A stretch of DNA of 6,169 nt from Acidobacteriota bacterium (GCA_021798235.1 JAJZMO010000289.1:1-6169), one strand, 5' to 3'; numbered from the stretch's first letter, positions 1 through 6,132 are shown. Made by a program: numbers and translations. Notes: a model not told the origin generated them from the sequence alone.

Positions 1-561
1 GTCTGCGCCTGCGCGGCGCGCAGCCAGTTCCATCTGCGCGGCAATCTCCACTTCCCTGCACCCCGGTTCGATCTGCGGCAGCACCGCGTCAAAAAGGTCG
101 CAGCCCAGATCAGCGGCCTTTTGCAGGGCGCGGATTTCAGTTGCGTCTTTGATCTGGCGCAGACGCGCCACCGGAGCCGCCATGGGCACAAAAAAACTGC
201 GGCGCAGCTTGGGGGCGATCGCCTGCCGCATGGCCTCCAATGCGGAGACGGTGGTGTGTTCGGCGTCAAAAAAACAGCGCTGCAGGCCGCGTTGCTGCAT
301 CCAGCCGCAGGCCGAGCGCATCAGCGACTGCTCCACAATCTCGACGCACGCCCGGCGCACTTCCTCTTTGGATTGCTGAATGTAGCGCCCGTCGGTAAAG
401 AGCACCGCATCGCCCGGCTTGGCGATGGGCACGATCACGGCGGCGTTCGAGCCGGTAAAGCCGGTCAGGTACCGCACATCCGGCGGATGCACAACGAGAA
501 TCGCCTGCGCGCCGGGTTGGATTTTTTTCAGGACAAGGGCCAACTGCTCTATGCGTGTCAT
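1..561 (-). CDS. Aminopeptidase P / Xaa-Pro dipeptidase family (M24) protein, N-terminal part, runs off left edge
   Basis: The frame is open from an ATG at 559-561 to the first base of the window, giving 187 codons with no stop, so the gene is partial. It begins MTRIEQLALVLKKIQ. Residues 1 to about 125 match a creatinase N-terminal domain, with the hallmark DVRYLTGFTGSNAAVIV at about residues 28-44 and FTDGRYIQQS soon after. From about residue 130 the start of the M24 fold is visible: RLRQIKDATEIRALQKAADL, then EPGCREVEIAAQMELAARRAGA, the usual helices before the metal site. The metal ligands (D, D, H, E, E in this family) would lie beyond the window. Full family members are about 360-380 residues, so roughly half is present. 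The expected role is cytoplasmic removal of an N-terminal residue preceding proline, using divalent metal. No good Shine-Dalgarno precedes the ATG; an in-frame GTG lies 39 bases upstream. Identification is solid; exact substrate is not known. Confidence 0.88.
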   Translation of the reverse strand, partial: MTRIEQLALVLKKIQPGAQAILVVHPPDVRYLTGFTGSNAAVIVPIAKPGDAVLFTDGRYIQQSKEEVRRACVEIVEQSLMRSACGWMQQRGLQRCFFDAEHTTVSALEAMRQAIAPKLRRSFFVPMAAPVARLRQIKDATEIRALQKAADLGCDLFDAVLPQIEPGCREVEIAAQMELAARRAGAD

Positions 562-570
562 ACAGACTTG

Positions 571-576
571 GTTATA
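571..576 (-). promoter_or_regulatory. Candidate -10 box for the M24 peptidase gene (possibly leaderless)
   Basis: Read leftward the hexamer is TATAAC, ending 9 bases before the ATG of the M24 gene. If used, transcription would start within a few bases of the ATG, giving a leaderless or nearly leaderless mRNA. That would fit the lack of a Shine-Dalgarno there. No convincing -35 at 16-18 bases spacing was found (GTGCTT at 18 is poor), so this is a weak call. Confidence 0.25.
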
Positions 577-643
577 GCACTGGTCGCGTGGTGCAAGCAC
601 CTTGGCAATGTGCGTGCGCTGGATGGCCGTGCGTGGAAGGCGC

Positions 644-1087
644 TCATTCTAACAGCGCGGGGTGCGCGGCCAGCCAAGCCTGCGCCCGCCCCTGCACGCG
701 CTCCAGTTGCGTTGGAGACAAATGCGCCGCGGCATCGTCACGAAAGGAGTCCAAATCCTTTTGCGTGACATCTCCAGTCGTCGCCGTAGGGTCAAAGTGA
801 GAGGCTCCTAAATCCAGCCAGAAATAGGCATCCTCGTAACTTTGCGGCACACCGTGGCCTTCGTCATACAACAGGCCAAGGTTGACTTGCGCGGCTGCAT
901 TGCCTTGGTTGGCCTTCTGGATCAGAGTTGCCAAGCTGTCGGCTGGCTTGGTTGCAGGGGCCTTACCTTGCATGCGGGTGCTTTGGGCGGGCAGTTGCCA
1001 GCCTGCCCAACACAGGACGATGGCAGCGAGCGCCATCCACAGACCATACTTGGAAGTTGGCTTTTCCAGTTCTTTTTCGAGAGGCAT
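644..1087 (-). CDS. Membrane-anchored Sel1-repeat (SLR) protein
   Basis: This 147-residue protein has a short charged N-terminus (MPLEKELEKPTSKYG) and then one hydrophobic segment at about residues 15-32 (LWMALAAIVLCWAGW). It is not followed by a clear cleavage site, so it is probably a signal anchor. A proline/alanine-rich linker leads to a Sel1-like repeat at about 58-95 with the consensus residues in place (ANQGNAAAQVNLGLLYDEGHG, then AYFWLDLGA). The C-terminus (LSPTQLERVQGRAQAWLAAH) is the amphipathic tail common in such proteins. Sel1 repeats are alpha-alpha solenoid modules that bind protein partners; the partner here is unknown. With only one full repeat this is a minimal member. AAGGA, 7 bases before the ATG, supports the start. 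The M24 gene begins 82 bases downstream on the same strand, so co-transcription is possible. Confidence 0.8.
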   Translation of the reverse strand: MPLEKELEKPTSKYGLWMALAAIVLCWAGWQLPAQSTRMQGKAPATKPADSLATLIQKANQGNAAAQVNLGLLYDEGHGVPQSYEDAYFWLDLGASHFDPTATTGDVTQKDLDSFRDDAAAHLSPTQLERVQGRAQAWLAAHPALLE

Positions 1088-1415
1088 GGAGATTTCCTTG
1101 TTTGGGAACGCCTCAAGGGTAGCACGGATTTCGCTTTATCTTCGTTTTATTTTTTTTCTTGCGCCGACAGGCTGAGGGATCAGCGGTTTGCGTCCCACTC
1201 AAGCCAAAAACAGGCTGCATGGGGCACTCGGTACCCGCGATGATTTTTACTCTGCGACGAGTCATTCTGAGTGGGTGAGTTGATTTTTAGAAATTGCTGA
1301 TTTTTAGAGAGATAAATAGCATGTTTTTGGCTGTGTAGGAACTGTGCAGGAGATTTCTCGCGCCTCTTCAAGTTGATAGTGCAACAAGGTGAGAAAAAGC
1401 TCAAGGAATTGGGGT
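1088..1415. other. Gene-free, AT-richer spacer between the chromosomal genes and the IS30 remnant
   Basis: I find no convincing gene in these 328 bases. A minus-strand frame of 99 codons (1180-1479) crosses it, but it starts inside the transposase remnant and palindrome and has no recognisable domain. The segment is visibly richer in A and T than its flanks, with an A/T tract near 1140-1160 that lies upstream of the Sel1 gene and may hold its promoter. No clear -35/-10 pair could be assigned. Short repeated words occur at 1241-1308. It may be old intergenic DNA or the worn flank of a mobile element. Confidence 0.5.
1241..1308. repeat. Three direct copies of TGATTTTTA
   Basis: TGATTTTTA occurs at 1241-1249, 1281-1289 and 1298-1306. 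The last two extend to the identical TGATTTTTAGA and start 17 bases apart. The copies are short and AT-rich, so chance or a small tandem duplication is possible; a protein-binding role is not shown. Confidence 0.35.
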
Positions 1416-1453
1416 AATGCACCTCCAGTGGCTTAAGCCACTGGAGGTGCATT
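1416..1453. repeat. Perfect 38-bp palindrome at the IS30 remnant's end, containing its Shine-Dalgarno
   Basis: The two 19-base arms are exact reverse complements with no spacer; the centre is CTTAAG at 1432-1437. The left arm begins AATGCACCTCCAGTGG and the right arm ends CCACTGGAGGTGCATT. The match stops exactly at 1416 and 1453. The right arm carries GGAGG (1443-1447), six bases before the TTG that opens the transposase frame. A transcript entering from the left would fold into a very stable hairpin that hides this ribosome site. There is no T-run on either side, so it is not a standard terminator. Alternative origins: two abutted IS30-type terminal repeats, or the palindromic target sites that IS30 elements prefer. 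Confidence 0.85.
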
Positions 1454-1592
1454 TTGGCGGCATACCGACACCTGGGCATGGATGACCGGGTACAGATTCA
1501 AGTTCTCACGAAACGGGGTATCTCCGATGCGGAGATCGCCCGCGAGCTAAAGGTTCATCGTTCCACAGTGGGACGAGAGCGGCGACGGAACA
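1454..1592 (+). pseudogene. IS30-family transposase, N-terminal HTH fragment only
   Basis: The frame opens with TTG at 1454, six bases after GGAGG. The first ~46 residues read like the start of an IS30-family transposase: YRHLGMDDRVQIQVL, then a helix-turn-helix (KRGISDAEIARELKVHRSTVGRERRRN). In the family this N-terminal part recognises the terminal repeats, and a DDE catalytic domain of about 200 residues follows. Here the similarity ends near 1592; the frame stays open to 1660 but runs antisense through the relaxase gene, and no DDE domain exists. The fragment is therefore dead. It points toward and overlaps the 3' end of the minus-strand relaxase. The junction near 1592 looks like a deletion or rearrangement endpoint rather than a simple insertion, since no second IS end is seen. 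Confidence 0.75.
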
Positions 1593-4282
1593 AGGTGGAT
1601 GGCTTGCTCCGGCTTCATCGCCGGAGTGTGTGCGCTCTCATGGGATACGTCATGCCCTAATGCCTCCGGCAGCTTCTCGCGGTTGTTGGTAAAGAGCGGC
1701 GCATCCTCTGCGCCGCGCGAGACGGCAACGTATGCCATGCGGCTATTGAGCAGGTCTTTTGCGGCCAGTTCCGTATCGACGTGAATCAATACCCGCTCGG
1801 CAGTCTGTCCTTGGCTGGAATGGCTCGTCACCGCATAGCCGTGATCGAGATGCGGATGCTCACGCGGATCGAGCTGTACATCACGGCCTCCGTCCATCTT
1901 CAATCGCATCTGCCCATCCTGGCCGATGGCCTCGACGGTTCCAAGTTCGCGGTTGGCAACTTTCAAATCGTTTGCCGGTGCGGTGAACTGGATACGGTCG
2001 CCCACGGCGAAGCTGCGCGGTTCCTCGCGGTAGACAGAGACGCCTTGCTGGCGTCGCGGGTCATAGGTCAGCTCGGAACCATCGGCCCGCACTACCGTCA
2101 ACAGGTTTTTCTCCGCGTCAACGCCCTTGACTCGCGCGTATTCGCCGCGCTCCATGCCCGTCTCTTTCGACGCGCGGGCGTAGCGTACTACATCGTTGAA
2201 CTCGTACCGCGCCGCCCATGTCCGCTCCGGCCCGGTAAGGTCATGGCGGGGCACAAGCGCCGCTATGCGATGCTCGTCTTTACTGACTGAGCCGCGCTCC
2301 TGCATCTCTGCACGAATCGCCAAGTTGATCTCCACGCGGGAGCGGTTGTCGGGAGAGACAACCAGCGTACCCGCTGGCGACCTCACATATTCCTTCGCTA
2401 TGGCTGTGATGCGGTCGTCACGTCCTGCAATCTCATGGACGCGGCCCTGCCGCTCCAAGCCCAGCACGGCTTCGCGCACTTCACCCCGCGCAAGCTGCTC
2501 CACCACCTGTTTCAGCTCCGGGTCTTTCTGCCGGACGATCTCATCGAGCTTGACTGTTTTCATGCCCGCGTCCTGAAGCTGTGCGAAGGGACGCCCGGCC
2601 TCGATTGCCTCATGCTGCCGTCGATCCCCTACCAGCAACACGCGGTCATTGGGATGCAGGCGATTCACAAACTCGTGCATCTGCTTGGTGGACGCAAGCG
2701 AGGATTCATCCAGCACATACAGGCGGCGCTCTCCGGTGTCCGGCTTCTGCCCACGCGCAAGATGCTTTTGCAGTGTCGATGTTTCCATACCGGCTTCGGC
2801 CAGCTTTTGCGCCGCGCGGGACGTAGGCGCGAAGCCTTCGACCTTATATCCCTGCGCCTCTGCGCCTTCACGGATGACGGCCAGCGTCGTTGTCTTGCCC
2901 ACGCCAGCGATTCCATCCAATCCCACCATCTTTTCGCGGGAGCGAAACACTTGGTCAACAGCTTGGCGCTGCGAGGCATTCAGCTCCGGGTGGCGGTCTT
3001 CGGTCGCAATCCGAATCTGCGGAGAAACCAGCATCGGGTCATTCATCCCGCGCTGATTGCCTTCCTGCATCCGCGTAACGATTTCGCGTTCCATGCGAAG
3101 CATCGCGGCGGTGGTGTACTGCTGTCCTGCTCCGACTGTGCGGAACTCGCCCCGCGCGGCCCGCTGCGCGAACTCCTGCCGGATGTGGGTATACGTCGTT
3201 TCACCCATGCCGCGATTGAGTGCCGTTTCCAGAAGCTCTCGCCTATCCAGCACGGCGGAACGCTCGAAGAGATGGTCGCGGGCATAGGTCACGGCTTGTT
3301 GCGCGATGCGGTCGGGTTCGTGAACGTGGCACTGTTCATGCGCCCGCGCCTTGGCCACAACCTTGTCGGCCTGATGTCCATACTGCGCGGCCAGCTCGCG
3401 GTGTCGCTCCAATACCTCTCCCGGCGATAACATCTCCTTGCTGTCCCGCGTTCTGTGGGCGGCAACCTGCGCGGCCCCAGCCCCGTCAATTCCCATCTCT
3501 CGCAGATGATCTTTGATCTGCTCCCGGCGCGGGCTGCTGGCCTCCAGATACTCTTTCGTATACCCCTTGATCTCCGGCTGTCCGTGCTTGCCGCGCTCCA
3601 GTTCGTAGCCCAAGCCCTGCAACCGCATCGACAACTCGGAACGGTAAACGCTGGTGGCATAGCGTTGTGATGCGAATAGCTCCTGCGGCTGCAAGGCCCG
3701 CGTCTGTCCGTTGTCGCGTTCGGTGACGTTGAAGATGACCGCATGGGTGTGGAGCTGCGGCGCGGCGTAGCCGTCCACTGGACGCGCGGTATCGTGCTCA
3801 AAGGTAGCTGCAACGAATTTACCGGTCGTCTCCGGCGCGTGGACATTGCCGATGCGAGCCTGCGTGTACTTCTCCAACTCGTCAAGCGCCACGCGGACGC
3901 TCTCTCGATGCGCCTCTCTTACGCGCTCATCGCCACCGACAAGGGCGGTGAGAGAAACAGACTTTGGCGCGGAGAATGTAGCATCCCAACCGGCGCGATG
4001 TTCTACGCTCGTTACCTCTCTGCCGAATTTTCCCTCGTAAGTTTTGGAGGCTTGATGGCGAACAAGCTGCGCTTCCGTGTGCGGATGCTGGCCTTCGGTC
4101 AGGCGCGCAAAGTGCTCATTGCCAACTGAACCCGATAAACCCCACTGCTCGGCCAGCTTGCCTTGCCACTCGCTATGTCCCTGCTGGTCGCGGCTCCAAT
4201 AGTTCTGCCGTTCCGACGCAAACTCCCGCTCATGGTACGTGCGTACCTGTGAAGCTGACAGCGGCTTGGAGATGGTCAGCAT
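1547..4282 (-). CDS. MobF-family conjugative relaxase-helicase (TrwC/TraI-like) with altered C-terminal end
   Basis: The 911-residue protein nicks one strand at an oriT, stays covalently bound to it and unwinds the plasmid for transfer. The relaxase domain spans about 1-300: candidate catalytic tyrosines Y16 and Y28 (TYHEREF, NYWSRD), EWQGKLAEQWGLSG near 38-51, the TrwC signature DATFSAPKSVSLTALV at 100-115, and the metal-binding histidines H163, H178 and H180 (PQLHTHAVIFN). The helicase domain is superfamily 1B (RecD-like): Walker A GIAGVGKTTT at 457-466, Walker B LYVLDESS with D525 and E526, GDRRQ at 552-556, VRQ at 583-585, the YAVTSHSSQGQTAERV motif at 816-831 and YVAVSRGAEDAPLFTNN at 851-867. 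The family-like end (DVSHESA, then MKPEQAI) runs to about residue 896. The last ~15 residues are encoded antisense to the IS30 fragment and are probably foreign. GGAG lies 7 bases before the ATG. The gene follows the toxin by 26 bases. Confidence 0.93.
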   Translation of the reverse strand: MLTISKPLSASQVRTYHEREFASERQNYWSRDQQGHSEWQGKLAEQWGLSGSVGNEHFARLTEGQHPHTEAQLVRHQASKTYEGKFGREVTSVEHRAGWDATFSAPKSVSLTALVGGDERVREAHRESVRVALDELEKYTQARIGNVHAPETTGKFVAATFEHDTARPVDGYAAPQLHTHAVIFNVTERDNGQTRALQPQELFASQRYATSVYRSELSMRLQGLGYELERGKHGQPEIKGYTKEYLEASSPRREQIKDHLREMGIDGAGAAQVAAHRTRDSKEMLSPGEVLERHRELAAQYGHQADKVVAKARAHEQCHVHEPDRIAQQAVTYARDHLFERSAVLDRRELLETALNRGMGETTYTHIRQEFAQRAARGEFRTVGAGQQYTTAAMLRMEREIVTRMQEGNQRGMNDPMLVSPQIRIATEDRHPELNASQRQAVDQVFRSREKMVGLDGIAGVGKTTTLAVIREGAEAQGYKVEGFAPTSRAAQKLAEAGMETSTLQKHLARGQKPDTGERRLYVLDESSLASTKQMHEFVNRLHPNDRVLLVGDRRQHEAIEAGRPFAQLQDAGMKTVKLDEIVRQKDPELKQVVEQLARGEVREAVLGLERQGRVHEIAGRDDRITAIAKEYVRSPAGTLVVSPDNRSRVEINLAIRAEMQERGSVSKDEHRIAALVPRHDLTGPERTWAARYEFNDVVRYARASKETGMERGEYARVKGVDAEKNLLTVVRADGSELTYDPRRQQGVSVYREEPRSFAVGDRIQFTAPANDLKVANRELGTVEAIGQDGQMRLKMDGGRDVQLDPREHPHLDHGYAVTSHSSQGQTAERVLIHVDTELAAKDLLNSRMAYVAVSRGAEDAPLFTNNREKLPEALGHDVSHESAHTPAMKPEQAIHLVPSPLSSHCGTMNL

Positions 4283-4308
4283 AATGCAACTCCATCGCTG
4301 GAGAGATT

Positions 4309-4614
4309 CTATGACTGTTCCGTACCCTCAGGCATCTCTACCGGCCATCGCTGCGCACCATGCAAAACGCGCAGGACACGAATGATTTTGCCCATAACCC
4401 GATAAGCCACAACATAGGGTGTGTGCTGGATAACCAGCTCTCGTGTGCCTTCGATGCGTCCGGTACGACCCATCTCAGGGAACTGGAGCAGCCATTCGAC
4501 CTGTTCCTCGATCCGGTCATCCACGGTAACAGCGGCTTGCGGACTGTCGGCCTCGATGTAATCGAAGATGGCATTGCGGTCATCCATTGCAAAGATGGAC
4601 CATTCCAACCTCAT
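4309..4614 (-). CDS. RelE/ParE-family toxin of a type II toxin-antitoxin pair
   Basis: At 101 residues this has the normal family length. It begins MRLEWSIFAMDDRNAIFDYI, matching the W-S...A...D..I.DYI opening of RelE/ParE toxins. EQVEWLLQFPEMGRTGRIEGTREL follows at about residues 37-60, and the characteristic PYVVAYRV plus IIRVLRVLHGAQRWP fills 66-91. These define the small beta-sheet fold that either cleaves mRNA on the ribosome (RelE) or poisons gyrase (ParE); sequence alone does not tell which. The ATG lies three bases after the antitoxin stop, so translation is probably coupled. The only weak ribosome site, GGTGAG, lies within the antitoxin's last codons. The gene ends 26 bases before the relaxase start, inside the transfer operon. 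Confidence 0.85.
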   Translation of the reverse strand: MRLEWSIFAMDDRNAIFDYIEADSPQAAVTVDDRIEEQVEWLLQFPEMGRTGRIEGTRELVIQHTPYVVAYRVMGKIIRVLRVLHGAQRWPVEMPEGTEQS

Positions 4615-4617
4615 AGC

Positions 4618-4914
4618 TCACCGAGCCTTACGGCTTGCTGCGGCCCGGCGCTTCGCAAAGTGGGCTTTCACTGTGTCATGCGGGATTGCGGGGCGCGTGT
4701 CGTCCAGCGCCTCCTGCACCTTCGCTCGGAACCATGCGTCATACTCAGCAGTATTCGCTGTTGGGGTAAAAGGAAGCACACCTTCGTTGGCAGTCCTCGT
4801 CAGCAAGATGCGTACTGCATCCGAGACTGTGATGCCCAACTCGTCGAGTACCGCCGCCGCGCGCTTTTTCACGGCAGAATCAATCCGCGTTTGTACCAAT
4901 GCGTTCGCAGGCAT
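4618..4914 (-). CDS. RelB/DinJ-family antitoxin
   Basis: The 98-residue protein starts MPANALVQTRIDSAVKKRAA, continues AVLDELGITVSDAVRILLTR and reaches EGVLPF at 44-49. This is the typical ribbon-helix-helix N-terminus of RelB/DinJ antitoxins, which bind operator DNA as dimers. The C-terminal part (EYDAWFRAKVQEALDD, then a basic tail KRRAAASRKAR) would wrap and neutralise the toxin encoded three bases downstream. I chose the ATG at 4912-4914 because family members begin here and AGGAGA (4922-4927) lies upstream at fair spacing. A longer frame from a GTG at 4960-4962, overlapping the coupling protein's stop, would add 16 residues without family likeness. The pair probably represses its own transcription. 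Confidence 0.85.
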   Translation of the reverse strand: MPANALVQTRIDSAVKKRAAAVLDELGITVSDAVRILLTRTANEGVLPFTPTANTAEYDAWFRAKVQEALDDTRPAIPHDTVKAHFAKRRAAASRKAR

Positions 4915-4933
4915 GAGAAGTTCTCCTGAAACT

Positions 4934-4962
4934 ATTGTAATGCAAGTGAATGACAAGTTCAC
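4934..4962 (-). promoter_or_regulatory. Possible promoter/operator of the toxin-antitoxin pair
   Basis: The 44 bases between the coupling gene remnant and the antitoxin hold a -10-like TACAAT (plus-strand positions 4934-4939) followed leftward by AGGAGA. Just upstream, 4946-4962 is an inverted repeat with arms GTGAA/TTCAC around a 7-base spacer. Its placement suits an operator for RelB autoregulation. The -35 match is poor (TGAACT at 16 bases), so the promoter is tentative. Confidence 0.3.
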
Positions 4963-5711
4963 TCAATCCCCTTCGATTCATCCCACACAAACGCCTCTTT
5001 GGGTTTGTCGATGGGCTTGTCAGTGGGCAGTGGAAGCGTGGCCTGGGTCGCTGCTGGCGTCCTGGGTTGCTCTGCGCGAGCTACCGGCGTGGGCGGTGAC
5101 GGTCTAGGCGCAATCTCCGGCAATCTGCGTTCGATGAACTCCAGATGTCTGCCGTGCTTCTTTGCGAACTGGAAGTGAACCGGCACAACGCGGCTTTCCT
5201 GTTTGATGAAGCCGTGCAACGGCTCCAAGCCGGAGATTTCAGAAGCCATGACGAGCGGCTTGGTCGCAATCTCCATCGCATATGATTTCCTGCTGCCGAA
5301 CAGCCCAATGCTGCGCGATTCTTTCAATCGCTCCACTTCAATTTCCCCGATGGTATCGGAAATCCACTTCGCAGCGCGTGGCTCGGTGGTCTTGAAAAAC
5401 AGCTTGGTTGCGGGCTGCGAAAGCATGGCCTCAGCGTCCTGGCCGTAGCGTTTTTCAAGCTGGCTGCGCCCCTGAAAGCCCACCACAACAGGGTTCCCGT
5501 ACTTGCGATTTTCTGTGACGGCGGTGTGGAGTTGCGGCAACTTGTTAAGGCTTGCCAGCTCGTCCAGCACAAACCATACCGGCTTCGCCGTATGGTCTTC
5601 GCAGTAGCCCATCATGCGAAGGATGAACAAATCAAGCCACACGGAATGAAGCGGCAAAATCTTCGCGCGGTAGGCAGGAGTGGAAGTCAGAAACACCCAT
5701 CGCTTCGGCGT
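4959..5711 (-). pseudogene. Type IV coupling protein (TrwB/TraD/VirD4-like), C-terminal half only
   Basis: The frame gives 245 residues from a GTG at 5694-5696; family likeness begins just before it (RWVFLTSTPAYR). Coupling proteins are inner-membrane ATPases that hand the relaxosome to the type IV secretion channel. Seen here are WLDLFILRMMG, Walker B PVWFVLDELASLNKLPQLHT (D45, E46), the VVGFQGRSQLEKRYGQDAEAML segment with the conserved glutamine Q75, KLFFKTTEPRAAKWISDTIGE, and a proline-rich tail (about 195-235). Missing are the N-terminal transmembrane helices and the Walker A domain, roughly 300 residues compared with TrwB (about 507). An in-frame TGA at 5712-5714 blocks any upstream extension, so this is not a shifted start. 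The product cannot be a working ATPase. It ends 44 bases before the antitoxin. Confidence 0.85.
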
Positions 5712-6042
5712 TCATTTCTGCCCTCCGGATCCATCCTCCCCGGCAAGGAACTCTGCGAGCAATTTTCGAGCATCGGCCAGCTTCCGCGTGTTGGCCTGGT
5801 CACGGATTTTGAGCACGGAATCGGGCAGCAGATGCTTGCCTCGGCGTTCGCCTGAGCCGTTGCGTGGAAGAGATTTAGGAGCATGTATCGGAGTGCCGAC
5901 ACTTCGGCCAGCAGCAACTCTGTTGGGTCAGCCGGACGCTCCCGCGCGGCTTTCAAAGCCAGCTCACGCAGCCATTCGGCCAAGGTTTTCCCCGCGCCTT
6001 CGGCAGCGGTTTCGACCTCCGCCAACTCTTCCGGCGTGACCC
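5712..6042 (-). pseudogene. MobC-like plasmid mobilization (relaxosome accessory) protein, frameshifted and 5'-truncated
   Basis: The upstream part reads VRVTPEELAEVETAAEGA then GKTLAEWLRELALKAARE, a ribbon-helix-helix pattern, followed by DPTELLLAEVSALRYMLLNL and FHATAQANAE. Such small DNA-binding proteins sit beside relaxase genes and help open oriT. After codon GAG at 5840-5842 the open frame turns to nonsense (SICCPIPCSKS) and runs on to 5687. One base off, starting with the same G at 5840, is a natural continuation of 42 residues: GKHLLPDSVLKIRDQANTRK and then LADARKLLAEFLAGEDG, ending in TGA at 5712-5714. This indicates loss of one G, or a base-call error. The only starts upstream (GTG at 6065-6067) lie in unrelated sequence without a ribosome site, so the true N-terminus is probably gone. 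The function assignment rests on the RHH pattern and gene order. Confidence 0.7.
5713..5726 (-). promoter_or_regulatory. Orphaned Shine-Dalgarno and ATGA start of the coupling protein gene
   Basis: GGAGGG (5721-5726) lies five bases before an ATG at 5713-5715 that overlaps the TGA stop of the mobC-like gene as ATGA. This is a classic coupled start. The frame it opens reads MNAEAMGVSDF and stops after 27 codons; it is not the frame of the coupling protein remnant that follows within 16 bases. I infer that this is the original start of the coupling gene, left behind by an internal deletion. Confidence 0.6.
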
Positions 6043-6107
6043 TGACCTGCCCCCAATATCCGCACACTTCTGAGTTCAGTTAACCAGCCGCAGCAGTCGT
6101 GGGAAAG

Positions 6108-6132
6108 TGGAAAACGCCGACGGCGTTTTCCA
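6108..6132. repeat. Perfect inverted repeat, 12-base arms, 1-base spacer
   Basis: TGGAAAACGCCG at 6108-6119 and CGGCGTTTTCCA at 6121-6132 are exact reverse complements around a single A. The GC core is followed by four T's inside the arm but no T-run after the stem, so a standard terminator is not supported. An 8-base outer match, GTGGAAAA (6107-6114) with TTTTCCAC (6152-6159), allows an alternative, larger fold. Confidence 0.8.

Noticed and set aside
121..768. Plus-strand open frame of 215 codons
   Set aside because: It is antisense to the M24 peptidase and the end of the Sel1 gene; its translation is arginine/histidine-rich and resembles no family.
1088..1415. tRNA gene, attachment site or CRISPR array in the spacer
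   Set aside because: No cloverleaf, no repeat-spacer pattern and no flanking direct repeat long enough to be an att site were seen.
1416..1453. Palindrome as a rho-independent terminator
   Set aside because: Neither side has a run of T's following the stem.
1180..1479. Minus-strand open frame of 99 codons
   Set aside because: It starts in the IS30 remnant and runs through the palindrome and AT-rich spacer; no domain, no ribosome site. Likely chance.
2435..3430. Plus-strand open frame of 331 codons
   Set aside because: It lies wholly antisense to the relaxase-helicase, whose motifs are unmistakable; long antisense frames are common in GC-rich genes.
4360..5107. Plus-strand frames opposite the toxin-antitoxin pair
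   Set aside because: Shadows of the minus-strand RelE/RelB genes, with no recognisable domain.
5838..5842. Programmed ribosomal frameshift in the mobC-like gene
   Set aside because: No slippery heptamer and no clear downstream stimulatory structure; a one-base loss or sequencing error is simpler.
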